From Nipponacmea schrenckii (Eukaryota; Mollusca; Gastropoda; Lottiidae): a stretch of 64,000 nucleotides of DNA. Both the position numbers and the translations under genes were made by a program. Under the pieces are notes generated by a model, which searched no databases, was not told where the DNA came from, and saw only the letters and a list, made by a program, of their open reading frames with translations. The stretch is taken from the NCBI GenBank assembly GCA_030562195.1, contig CM060201.1:34454067-34518066 (forward strand), in the 5' to 3' direction. Shown piece by piece: positions 26,868 through 38,869 of the stretch. Each line of letters opens with the position of its first letter. Position 1 is the first letter of the stretch.

Positions 26868-27886
26868 AGATATATAACTTCTGTTTTTGGCTTATATATA
26901 CCGGTACGTTTTGTTTTTGTTTTAAGTATGATTTTATGTGAGGTGAATTAAGATAATACTCTTATTGCCTAGAGACTGTAGAACAGTTTCACTTTTAAAA
27001 TACAACACTATTATAGATATACTGCTCCTTCCTTTGCAACGTTTCACTTCACATACAGGAATCTTTATCAAGCACAAACTAATGATAATAGAAAACAGAA
27101 TAACAAGTATATATAGTAAATGCTGACATCTATAACTCTCCAAGATTAGTGATAAGCAATTAATAACAATAGATAAAGCTTACAGTGGCTTACAGTTTCA
27201 CTTTTTTGGAAATAAAAGCCTCCCTGAAAATTCGTTTGTAGCCTAGGCCTACCCCAAATTGTGTCTTATCCTTCCCCATTTCATTTCCAACAAATTCATA
27301 AATATAATTTGTATACGCTTTTATCACAAACCAACCACAAAAAAATGCACCATCATTGCATCAATGGGCATAAAAAATCATTAATTTTTTTTCAATCAAT
27401 GGATGGGGGAGGCTTGCACCTTAGAAGCCTGAGGTTTCCTTTTGGCTGGACATCGCATTTTCAATTCCATTCAAGACCGCGAAAGTAAGCCCATCCGCCA
27501 CTATGTGCACCTCAGTCACGGGTGGTAACGCAACTGGGTAAGAAATTGACGTTAGTACGTCAACGGATCTTACCTATGAGGGCAAACAAGATGGTGATGT
27601 GAAATCAGTGATTTTGTTGTTGTCTGATATTAGACGTGTTACCTCCCTTGAATTGTACTCTTTTTCAATGGAGATCCAAACGCTCAAGAAGAAACTTTTT
27701 GGGTTTTTACATTTCATTAATTTATCATTTAAATTTTTAGTCCTTTCTAAATCCTTCAGCTTAATTCAGTGAGTGAAATAATTGAGTGAGACATTTATAT
27801 TTTTCGCCTCTTTCTGTTGTTATTACTTTCATTTTTAAACATTTCAATTGTCAAATATAAAATAAAACTTCAAAAGCAACTCGCAT

Positions 27887-28950
27887 CTAAGGCCTTTTTA
27901 TTTAAGCAAATCGTATCAACATCGATCAAAGCGTACATTTATTTAAGCGAAGCGCCAACAATGATTTGCCTACAATGCACACTTATTTTAGCGATTTGTC
28001 AAAGCGCATACCCAAATCGACCAACTCGTCTCTCACAGCACTTTGGTACGATTCGATTAGCTTTTAAGATGGCAGTTGCGAGTAGTACCGGTTACAAGAA
28101 AGAATATTACGAGAAATCGTTCAAATATGATGTGAATGATTGCCTGCTAATTCCGAAGCGTGATTTAAAGTCATAGGTCGAATATCTGCGAACAGTGAAT
28201 AAAATAATTTCGCACTCATTGATAACAGAAATATTTTTTTTATGCGAGCATCAAATTCCGGTTGGTCACACATTGCTACATCGATTCATGGTGTTTATTT
28301 AAGGCGAGTTGATTTGTACCACATGATGATACTCGGCCGTGTAAAGCGTATTGATACGATTTGCTTAAATGAAAAGGCCTATGGCCTAATAGCTTTGCTC
28401 GAACGATTAACCATCACGTGGTACAAATCGAATCGCCTATGCAATATGCTGCATTTGAGTTCATCATGGCAGACCAAGATAGAAGACGTAAAAGACACTA
28501 GCGTGTCATCCAAATTCAATAATATTTCTTTAAATATCGAAACAAGTAATAGGTCTAGTTCTGAACTATGAAATAGAGGCTACCTAACTAATGTTAAGTT
28601 CGATATTTTTAAAGTAGCCTAAGACATAAGTTGTCTTAATTGATTACGGTACTGTTGATGATATGAGACATTATTGACAATGATTTGAAATGCTATTTTT
28701 TCAGAATTTAGAAAAATCACAACAAAGTGTCGGCATCTTTCTTCTGATGTCGGCATCTTTCTTCCGATGCCGACATCTTGTAATCGTATCGAATCGCCGA
28801 GATGAAGGAGTTGGCTGAGTTGGCTGAATAGGTTACCCGTGTTGGTTAAATAAATGAGCATTGTAAGCAAATTGTTGTAGGCGAGTTGCTTAAATAAACG
28901 AACAATTCTCTCAGTGTGGATACGAGTTGCTTAAATAAAAACACCTTTAG
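27887..28950. mobile_element. ~1.06-kb inverted-repeat element with repeated subterminal motif
   Basis: The left end CTAAGGCCTTTTTATTTAAG plus CAAATCGTATC is mirrored by GATACGAGTTGCTTAAATAA plus AAACACCTTTAG at the right end. Related TTTATTTAAGCGA-like motifs recur inside at about 27936, 27980, 28285, 28355 and 28880 in both orientations. ORFs inside (27817-28176, 28242-28571) show no transposase similarity that I can recognise. The most likely reading is a non-autonomous DNA transposon with binding-site repeats. Confidence 0.55.
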
Positions 28951-29419
28951 TAAAATTGAACTCATCATACTCAAGTAAAAAACTAAAAGCAAAGTTGAAG
29001 AATGGAATCAGAATACCTCTCCTTTCCTCACCCCTGTTCTGCGTTTTTTGCTCTTTCTTGAGAAAATTGTCAACTGAAAGTTCCAAGGACTGGAAGGTAC
29101 CCCTCTGGCTCTCTTCATGATTTTTATAAGGAAGTAGATCTAATTGAGAACTTTATTCCAATTCATTTCAGACGTATGCAATAAATTAGAGAGAGCATGT
29201 CATCCAAAGCTGTCTTTTTCTTTTCATTGAATAGATTGTAGCTGCATTGAGGGTCTCTCTGATAAATGGTTAGCTTTAGGGTTTGGTAGAGTATAAGACA
29301 AAAGATGTTGGCCTCCTCCTATCCAGGAGTTGTTGACATGCTCTCCCCAATCGCATGTTAATTTCAATTGAAATTTCATAAAAAATTCTGGATTGTAATT
29401 TTGCAGATAAAACGAGAGA

Positions 29420-32400
29420 ATGAGTGGAGGAAGATATATTCCTGGTTTAACTCCCAGACCCACAGAACCTGTCAATCCGGAACCAAAATTCCAAAATGTG
29501 TCTAAAAAGGTAGAGTTATTATATACCCTAAAATAGTTTTGCTGGCCAACGTGTTAGACTGCATCAGCCTGTAGCTTCGCCAGACTCTCAAATGGGGGGG
29601 GGGGGAGTTGGGTGTTTTGTATTAGGCATATTTTGGTAAGGGTTTCTCAAATATATTATTCAATAAGTCATTCAAGTTATGTAAGGGGGTGGAGGCTCAA
29701 ATATTTATAATGAAGCCAAGATATGTTCATGTAATAAAGACAATGATAATATTTGCACTATTCAAATTTTGAGATGCCTTGGTTCCTGCAGTTGCACTAA
29801 AACTTAATCTCTTATAACATTACTAATCATGAAAGGCCTTACAAACATTATTTATACAGTAGTATTTAGAAAACTTCTTTAATCATTATGTTGTATTCAT
29901 AGAATGATATTCCTCTTTTCAATTCAAACAATTGCACCTTGCCCTCTTCCAAATTTTATTGATAAATTTTTCATGTAGGTTCCACCAGAGTTGATAGAAA
30001 GTTTTATGTCAGGCACCAAACATCCTGTCAGTTCCCTGATGGAATACTGTTCTATAGTGAAGAAGTCAATCTCCTTCCATGAGGTCCCTGTAGAACAAGC
30101 CTCTTTCCTCGCCATGTTTGCCTGTATGTGTCGAGTCAATGGGAAAGACTACCCCCAAGGAACCGGCAAGACGAAGAAAGATGCTAAAACTGAGGCGGCT
30201 AAGATTGCTTTCTCTAGCATCCTGGGGTTAGACAATCCTGAAGATGAAGGTTTGTGAGTCATTCCCCCCTCTCTCCCTTCGCCCCCCCCCCCCCCCCTCC
30301 TCCTTTTAAGTAGACTCGTTTAAATAACTATCAAACATGGATAATTATGGACAGTCATGGATATGAAGTCTCAAATTATAACACAGATCAACACTATTAC
30401 TGATTAGGTCAGCTAATACAAAAAAATACAGTTCTAAGACTAAGGTATAGTTAACTCCTGACAAACATGCCCCTTTAATTTAACCGACTCTTTGGAATAA
30501 GTTCATGTTGCAGCGAAAACTGATTTTTCAATAAATGTAAATCCATAATGATCTATATTGGATTTATTATACATAAAGGTTATTATATTTATTTATATTT
30601 CAATTCATTAACAATGCAGATTTATGATTTATTAAAGGGATAATAGGTGTTAGAATACACTCGTCCTACGGCTTATATTTGTGTTTCATATTGACTATTA
30701 GTTACATAAATATACATCCCACACTTTACCAAATTTTAAAAAGCCACAATAAAAATATATTCGGAATTTTAAAAAAAAGTGATCCAGCGACGATTCCATT
30801 TAGTTTAGAATAAAAGCGTCTGGTAAATCAACGCTAAAGCATCATTTTGGAATTCAACAGTAGGGGTCAAGGACACGTGAAAACTCACATGTTAGAGTTA
30901 CGTCCCTTTATATTTACATGATTTGAAAATTGCTTGATGGATGGTTCAAGCTTTTTATGATTAACTACTCTATTTTGGGGATTTATCGGATTTTAGAGGG
31001 ATTTTGATGTATAGGTATGACACCAGGTAAGTCCACTGATGGATATATACTGTTATTGTCCAAATTTGAGTGAACTTAAAATTTTATGTTCGTTCTAACG
31101 CCTATTATCCCTTTAAATATATATTAACTTATTAAGATTTTATACTAGATATTAAAAATCATGAAAACTACTGATACAACTTGTTTAGTGTTATCTTGGA
31201 TTTATTGTATTATATTTATTTAAAGAGACACGCTAGTCATTCGTATGACAAAACATACCTTAGTCTGAGACATATATAATAATAATAATAATACCTTTAT
31301 TGATCACAACTAGTTCACCAAAGTCAATGAAATGTATATAGGGTATATAATATATACAGGGGATATAATATATATAGGGTATATAATATATACAGGGGAT
31401 ATAATATATATAGGGTATATAATATATATAGGGTATATAATATATATAGGGTATATAATATATATAGGGTATATAATATATACAGGGGATATAATATATA
31501 CAGGGTATATAATATATACAGGGGATATAATATATATAGGGTATATAATATATACAGGGGATATAATATATATAGGGTATATAATATATATAGGGATATA
31601 ATATATACAGGGTATATAATATATAAGGGGATATAATATATAAGGGATATAATATATAAGGGGATATAATATATATAGGGTATATAATATATAAGGGGAT
31701 ATAATATATATAGGGTATATAATATATATAGGGGATATAATATATACAGGGATATAAACAGGAAATGATTTTTACATAAATGGTAAAGTATATGGAAATA
31801 ATAATCATAAAAAAGTAATTATTATAGGTTATAATGTATACAGATATATATAAAGGGATTAATCTTCATAATTATGGATATATTTTAATGTCTGATCATC
31901 TCATGCAGATGTAAATTGTCTATTCCTTGGTTTTTGTGGTCATATACTTGATCGCAGAAAGATGAATCTGTCCATTTTATACACATGTACTTGTGTATTT
32001 TAAAACTAATTGTACGTTGAAATGATATATGGTTTTTGCTGTCATGTACTTGATCGCCGGAAGATAAATCTGTCCATTATTTACACATGTAAATTGTACG
32101 TTGAAATAATATGTGATTTTTTGCGGTCGTGTGCATGGCCGCGGGAGCTATGTATTACATCCATTTTATAAACAAATTGTAGGTTGAAAATCTGTCCATT
32201 TCATGCACATGTACTTGTGTATTTTAAAACAAATTGTACGTGGAGTATTGTATATTTATTTTGTGGTCATGTACTTGATCGCCGGAACATAGATCTGTCC
32301 ATTTGATACACATGTACTTGTGTATTTTTAGTATTTCAGACGAATTGTATATTGAGATATTATGTATTTTCGATTTTTTTCTTTTTTTCTTTTTTTTTTT

Positions 32401-35400
32401 TTTTTTTTTTCCAATGTATTGCCCCATGGGCTGAATGTGAGACAGGACCATGTCCTTGTGTATTGGGCCTAATTCTGACCCATGTAAAATAAAGAGTCTA
32501 TCTTGGTCACAATGGGCTGAATGTGAGACAGGACCATGTTCTTGTGTATTGGGCCTAATTCTGACCCATGTAAAATAAAGAGTCTATCTTGGTCACAATG
32601 GGCTGAATGTGAGACAGGACCATGTCCTTGTGTATTGGGCCTAATTCTGACCCATGTAAAATAAAGAGTCTATGTTTGTCTCTATGGACTGAATGTTAGA
32701 CAGGACCATGTCCTTGTGTATTGAGCCTAATTCTGACCCATGTAAAATAAAGAGTTTATTATTATTATTATTATTATTCAATGCCATGTGAACCCTGAAT
32801 TATTCACATTTCAGAGTTAAAATTAGGTTTTTTTCTTGAAACAATGATAAATATACAGTATACACCCATTTTGGTCAAGTTTGAGAGATTTAATTTTTGG
32901 TAATTTTAAGGAGTTTCCTTTAAATCTTTATGTTATTATAGTAATTGTAAACTCTATTCTGACACAACTAGCTAAGATATACAGTATATCCTGCTCACAA
33001 GACCTCCTTTTTTAAGAATCCACCTTCAATAAGCGACCACAATAAAATACCTCCTATGAGTTAATAAATGATAAGCAACCACCTGATAAATGGAATTATT
33101 ATTAATTTTTTTTATTCTCCAGATACTTCAACAGTAATTTATGATTCCACAGGCAGAAAGATAAAATTGACGGTACCATCTGAAGGGCGAGACAGTTCCC
33201 CTCCCCGTAATGAACAGATAGCCCCTAGTCAAGCCCCAGTCTCACCGGACGGGGAAGATATCCTCAGTAAAAACCATGTGACTGAACTACATGAGTTTTG
33301 TGCCCAGAATCGAATTCCCTTCTCTGTAGAAGTCAGTGATAAGGCAGGAGAATATGGGTAAGTTTAGAAAGAAATTGTCAAGAGGTTTTCTTAAAACTAA
33401 GTGTTTGATGACCTTAACAATTACAAAGACCTTATGTAACACAAGCATATTTGATGATTAGGGAAATCATCAAACATTTAGTTTTATCGGAATTGCAGGA
33501 ACCATAGACATATGAAGGAAATTTCGAAATGGTTGCTATACAAATACACTCTTTAGCAAACTAATTGAAAGCTTATAACAAGTTAATTGGAGACTTGTGA
33601 GACAAACTGGTATAGTTAAATACCACCCCAGTTCGATAAAATTGAAATTTTTCTTTTTCAGTTTTATGGACGCATGTTTATATTTTTTATATCAAAAAGA
33701 GGAGATTTAATAAAAAAATTAATATATAATAAATAAGTGAAACTATATATTTATTTCTACCACTGCACAGTTTTTCAGCCACAGTCAAAATAGAAGGGAA
33801 ACTAATGGCAGAAGAGTTTGCTAATAGTAAAAAACGAGCCAAGATAAAAGTGTGTGAGACTGTATTAAGAAGATTACAGGGAACTCCCGAGGTATGTTCT
33901 GCCTGGCAGGAATCATTGTTTCAACTGTTGATGCACGAGTTGTTGATAAGCTGTCTATTACTGCATACAGGCTCTCGAGATAAAGACATGTTCTTGATAT
34001 CCTGGTCACGGCACCACTGTAGACAAGCTCTCTAGACTGTAGACAAGCTAGCTAGCCTTATGAAACTGCAACACGTTGTTGATGGGGTGCTCTCTTCTAT
34101 AGCGATTTTTGCAATTCAGAATACTCTAACAATATTTACAACCATTTTATTTACATTCAAGAAATTCCACTCGCCGAGATCCGATCAAACAGGTACCCAA
34201 CTCTATTGATCAAAGATCCTTCCTTCAGCTTGCCAAATATGTCCCATTTTTCAGTGGTGATGGTAAATAACTAGTTAACGTCCTTGTCAGCTTAATTTGA
34301 CTCTCCCTCCAATATTATACCTCAAAGGATTTTTACCAGCCGCAAAGAGATACACTCTGATATATAATACTGGGGAAAACCATTATTTTTTTTTTAAACT
34401 TTCGGTTGCATTGGATGTTTCAACTGATTCTAAAGGAGTTAAAAGCACTGATTCAAATCTGAAATTAATTTTTTTAACAAGCTCTAGTTTTCATGCAGTT
34501 TGAGCACTATTTTAACTGTCATATTTCTATATTGCTCTACAATTGATGTATTGAGCCATATTTTAACAGTGGTATATGTATATCTCTCTATAATTTATGT
34601 ATTGAGCACTATGTAATAATTGAGAAGTTATATGTTGTTGTATTTCTATGACAGGTCAATAATAAAGAATTAACAGGTTTAAGAGAAGCAGATCAGATAG
34701 CTAGTCTATCCAATATGAAACTGGTCAAAGTTTTAGAACAAGCACCTGACTTGATGTCAGTGCAGAACACATTCGCTTCCTTTGTGATAAAACGATGTAA
34801 GATTTACCTTATTTCTTACTACTGTTCTGAGAATATTCCATTTCTAAAATCAGTTGTCTTGATGAGGAATTTGTATTCTAAGCACAGGTAGTCATGCTAT
34901 GGGTTCTGACATAAATTTAAAAGATATGATTCAATAATGCAACCAGACATCCCGTCAATGATGCTTTTAGGAAAACTGTATAAATTTACTAAACAATTAT
35001 TTGGTCCTGTGTATAATATGCTGTTCAGTTCAAGATCCCTTGACAGTTGAGATCCAATAAAGTATGCTAATGCCCTGTCTTGACAAATTTTTCTTCATTG
35101 AAAACTGTATAGCCAGTACCCAGTGTGTATCTCATTATCCCAATCTTTAACAGCAAAATAGGGCATATAATATGAAACTTCTCCTCCAGTAACATGCGGG
35201 TGTCCATACTTGGTATATGACGTACTAGTAATTCGCTGATAAACGTGCTTCGTCTTGAACATTTTTTTCATAAGTTCACTTCTGTAGTTTGGTATAATTT
35301 GAATAATATTGCAAATGTAATATACTCGGTATTGTCACCAATATACTAAAATTGTATTCATTTTTTTATTTAATGTGCAGATGAAGAAGAGGAGAATTTT

Positions 35401-38400
35401 TTTGATTTCATCTAGGATCATTTGTTTTATGACAATAATATTGAGTGCATCTTTCCAACATAGTAATCAAAGCTGATTTCAGTGTAGTAATATGTTCTAT
35501 GTTTCAGCACCAAATGATATTGGTGAAGTGGTTGCCATAGGAACAGGAAACTGCTCTCTGTCTACAGAAAATATTGCATTGGATGGTCGTGTATTATTAG
35601 ACAGTTCAGCTTTAGTTATAGCCCGACGGTCCTTATTAAAGTAAGATTTGTTTTGTTTTCTGTTCACTCATCATTGATGTTTGTGTATATAGGTGTTGTT
35701 GGTTTGGATAAAGAAAGTTTCTGAAATCCTTGAGCTGTGTCTTATTTGAGATACTCTCCTATAGATATTTAAGTTGCTGTTATTTCCAATGGAAAGTGTA
35801 CTTATCATCTTTACAATGTATAAGTTAGTATAACAGCTTTATACCAATAATTGTAAATATTAGCAGGGAAATGTCACAAATCACAATTGGTAATATAACA
35901 AAGTATTCAATTATTCTTGTAAAATGATAATGTTTATGTTTTATTGATATTTGAGGTAAGGGTTATTTTGTACTGTTTCCTGTGCTGTTCTGTTATTCTG
36001 TTATTCTGTGCTGTTCTGTTATTCTGTTATTTTGCCTGTTATTCTGTTATTTTATACGGTTATTCTGTTATTTTATACGGTTATTATGTTATTTTGTACT
36101 GTTCTGTTATTCTGTTATTTTGTGCTGTTATGCTGTTATTTTGCCCTGTTATTCTGTTATTTTATACTGTTATTCTGTTATTTTGTACTGTTCTGTTATT
36201 TTGTACTGTTATGTTATTCTTTTTATTTTGTACCCGGTACTGTTATTCTGTTATTTTGTACTGTTATTCTGTTATTTTGCACGGTTATTCTATTATTTTG
36301 TACTGTTCTGTTAATTTGTTATGTTCTGTTATTCTGTTATTTTGTACTGTTCTGTTATTCTGTTATTTTGTACTTTTATTTGTTATTCTGTTAGTTTGTA
36401 CTGTTATTCTGTTATTTTGTACTGTTATTCTGTTATTTTGTACTTTATTTGTTATTCTGTTTTTTTGTACTGTTATTTGTTATTCTGTTATTTTGTACTG
36501 TTATTTGTTATCTTGTAATGTTCTGTTATTCTGTTATTTTGTACTGTTTTTTGTTATTCTGTTATTTTGTATTGTTATTTGTTATTCTGTTATTTTGTAC
36601 TGTTATTTGTTATTCTGTTATTTTTTACTGTTATTTGTTATTCTGTAATTTTGTATTGTTATTTGTTATTCTGTTAATTTGTACTGTTATTTGTTATTCT
36701 GTTATTTTGTACTGTTATTTGTTATTCTGTTATTTTTTACTGTTATTTGTTATTCTGTAATTTTGTACGATTGTTATTTGTTATTTTGTACTGTTATTTG
36801 TTATTCTGTTTTTTTGTACTGTTATTCTGTTATTTTGTACTGTTATTTGTTACTCTGTTATTTTGTAGATATTTACATAAAGAAATGAAGATGTACTGGG
36901 AAGGAAATATATCCCAGTCTATTTTTACCGCTAGTCAGAGATTACCTGGGTATTTAATGTTAAAACCAGATGTCAAATTACACCTGTTCCTGTCCACCCC
37001 TCCTGATGGTGATTATCAAAGACATGTTTCAGAGTAAGTATAATCTAATCATTAAGTAAGTGAACACAATAATACAGAAAACAATTTATAGCCTTTCTTT
37101 TGATCTTGTTTTATCCTACAATAATATGAACTGAATATGAATCTGTTTGGAATTTCAATTTTGAATGATTTTAGTGGCATTTCTTTGGTCTTAATTCTGA
37201 TGTATGATTTGTAATAATGAATATATGTTGATAACTACCTCTATTTGAGATATGCCCTGTCATATTTCAGCCCCTCCCCTCGTCTTCAACCAGAACAGGA
37301 AGAGTTATTAGAGATCGGTGCCCATTTTCCCTGTTTTGAAAAAGAGACTCATGGGATACTTTGTACTAAAAATGAAGACGGTATGTGCACAGTGGAAACT
37401 TGCATATTATATTTAAAATAATTTAAAAGATTAGTATAGTGTAAATAGAAGCTACTAAACTAGTCCTGTGTTTAAAACTCTAAAAAACTAAGTGATCCAC
37501 TGCAGAATAAATCGAGGCCCTGTGAGAATTACGAGTTGTGTTTCTATTTCTCAATACCTCTTGGTTTGAATAGTATATATTGAAGTAACAAATTGTCCCC
37601 CGTTCAAAATCTCTCTTCTCTTCAACCATTTTAAATTATTAAGCAGATTACTAAGACATGGTCAGGCACACTGTCAGGACTGTGATTAATGCAGAACTTC
37701 ATATTACTGAGTTCAACTGAATGAAATTAGATTAATAACAGGTGTTTTGAGATTCACTGGACAATAAATCAAAGCCCTGTGAGTATGATAGGTAGTGTGT
37801 ATCTCTTGTATTGACTAATGTATTATAATTCTAGGTGTTGTATGTAATGCGGAACCAAGCCTGCAAGCTGGTCAGACTATAGAGAATTTCCAAGGAGAGG
37901 GAGGGATGGGGGAAGATTTATTAATAATGAGTGGAAGTGATAAACTGTTAGCTTGGAATATTCTTGGTGTTCAGGGGGCAGTTTACAGTCATTTTATAGA
38001 ACCAGTATACATTACTTCTATTACAATGGGTAGGAAAATTTTTAATTCCTTATACAGTGAAATCTGACATACTGCAAAATAACGTTGGATTAGCGAGGGT
38101 ATCGGATAACACTGTTTTTCAATGAAATACTGACTTATTGCCCTTGATTTATTTGTTACCAACAATTGTTAAAATTTCAGGTTCTGGGTTTGATCATGGT
38201 CATCTATCAAGAACAGCGTGTTGTCGTGTTTATGATGTACTGACGGAAAGTTTACCCCCTCCCTACCATATCAACCACCCTCGACTTAATAACGTTACCA
38301 TACCTCTAGCAGAGCTGTACCCTAACGGTGTTCATATTACTTCGTTAAGTGTTAATTGGTCTGAGGCTGATGATAAAATAGAAATCACTGATGGAATCAC

Positions 38401-38869
38401 TGGCAAGACTACTCCATTGTAAGTTTTACGGTAATAATCTGTATCTAAAGGTGTCTCATGTTGATCTGGATCTAGGTTCATTTCGACAAATAATATTGGC
38501 TTGCAACCCTTGTTAAAACAGAAAATATACTTTAAAATGGGCATATCTTGCTAAGCAATTACTTCTTTTTTTTAATAAAGCTTCTTTACAATCCCTTTAT
38601 GAAAGATTAATTTCTCTTTCAGATCTCCATTTAAGTCTGGTAAACTAATGGCCAGTAGATTATGTAAGGCTGCCTTCCTCTCCAGACATAAAGATATGGC
38701 TAGAATGTCTAAAAAACAGTATTTAGAACAGGTACCCACGTACGAGCTAGCGAAACGGAACTCACTACATTATCAGCAGGCTAAAGAGGCTTTACGTCAA
38801 CATTTTATAGACAGTCAAATAGGAGTCTGGATAATGAAGCCTAAAGATATGGACAATTTTTCCAAGTGA
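29420..38869 (+). CDS. ADAD1-like: ADAD-like protein: two dsRBDs plus inactive adenosine-deaminase domain
   Basis: Eleven coding exons: 29420-29509, 29979-30249, 33123-33357, 33771-33891, 34655-34796, 35508-35640, 36869-37033, 37271-37380, 37835-38029, 38181-38418 and 38623-38869. They total 1947 nt, 648 residues, with all splice phases consistent. dsRBD1 spans about 45-112 ([27 protein letters not shown]). A second dsRBD spans about 170-235 ([23 protein letters not shown] strand pair, [17 protein letters not shown]). The deaminase domain runs from about 287 to 640: [73 protein letters not shown]. In ADARs the zinc ligands and proton shuttle are His and Glu of HAE, and two Cys. Here these positions are Ser320, Leu322, Asp377 and Gly456, so no catalysis is expected. 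ADAD1/TENR proteins are germ-cell RNA-binding proteins in vertebrates; a similar role is inference. An in-frame TAA at 29408 follows a likely acceptor at 29406, so ATG 29420 is the first start, and a 5' UTR exon upstream is probable. Confidence 0.92.
29510..29978 (+). other. ADAD-like intron 1
   Basis: Donor GTAGAG and acceptor ATGTAG. It contains a G-run near 29595-29605. No other feature was seen. Confidence 0.7.
30636..31112. mobile_element. TTAA-flanked MITE, copy 1
   Basis: The element is flanked by TTAA on both sides (30632-30635 and 31113-31116). Its ends are AGGGATAATAGGTGTTAGAA and TTCTAACGCCTATTATCCCT, inverted repeats of about 20 bp with one mismatch. A second copy with the same ends and interior is at 62770-63236. 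TTAA target duplication is the signature of piggyBac-type transposition, so this is probably a piggyBac-mobilised non-autonomous element. It lies in ADAD-like intron 2. Confidence 0.85.
31275..31335 (-). mobile_element. Possible retroelement 3' tail, reverse orientation
   Basis: Read on the - strand, AACTAGTTGTGATCAATAAA is followed by GGTATTATTATT and further ATT units. A polyadenylation-like signal followed by (ATT)n resembles other tails in the window. The copy is only ~60 bp and abuts the AT satellite. Confidence 0.35.
31335..31760. repeat. AT-rich minisatellite, 17-18 bp unit
   Basis: A unit of 17-18 bp reading GGGTATATAATATATATA or GGGGATATAATATATACA repeats about 24 times. It produces long open frames on both strands (for example a Tyr/Ile-rich 182-codon ORF), which are artefacts of the repeat. 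It sits in ADAD-like intron 2. Confidence 0.92.
31900..32350. repeat. Degenerate ~100-bp tandem repeat
   Basis: Blocks with GTCATGTACTTGATCGC, GGAAGATAAATCTGTCCATT and ACACATGTACTTGTGTATTT recur about four times between 31930 and 32340 with substantial divergence. They lie immediately before the retroelement-tail array. Confidence 0.65.
32405..32780 (+). mobile_element. Retroelement tail repeated about four times in tandem
   Basis: A ~95-bp unit (GGGCTGAATGTGAGACAGGA, CCATGTCCTTGTGTATTGGG, CCTAATTCTGACCC, AAATAAAGAGTCTAT) occurs four times head to tail after a ~30-bp poly-T run, and ends in AATAAAG plus (ATT)n. The same unit is at 14590-14750. Only the last copy has the (ATT)n tail, which fits a retroelement whose 3' region carries internal tandem repeats. 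Confidence 0.7.
35945..36868 (+). repeat. CTGTTATTTTGTA minisatellite abutting a splice acceptor
   Basis: Mixtures of TTCTGTTATTTTGTACTG-type and GTTATTTGTTATTC-type units fill about 920 bp of ADAD-like intron 6. All three forward frames stay open for long stretches, giving Leu/Cys/Phe/Val-rich ORFs that are artefacts. The last unit ends TTATTTTGTAG, which serves as the acceptor of exon 7 at 36869. Confidence 0.92.
37495..37800 (+). mobile_element. SINE body fragments in ADAD-like intron 8
   Basis: CAGAATAAATCGAGGCCCTG (37503) and GGACAATAAATCAAAGCCCT (about 37760) match the GGGACAATAAACCGAGGCCC block of the window's SINE family. Both are truncated, and the surrounding sequence is diverged. 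Confidence 0.4.

Noticed and set aside
30250..30259. Stronger donor GTGAGT at 30254 for ADAD-like exon 2
   Set aside because: It would carry two bases and put the next exon into a stop codon within eight codons; the weaker GTTTGT at 30250 keeps the frame.
31260..31808. 182-codon Tyr/Ile/Pro-rich ORF
   Set aside because: It is a translation of the AT-rich 18-bp satellite within an ADAD-like intron.
35944..37037. Cys/Leu/Phe/Val-rich ORFs resembling membrane proteins
   Set aside because: They are an artefact of the CTGTTATTTTGTA repeat. Only the end, from 36869, is a real exon.
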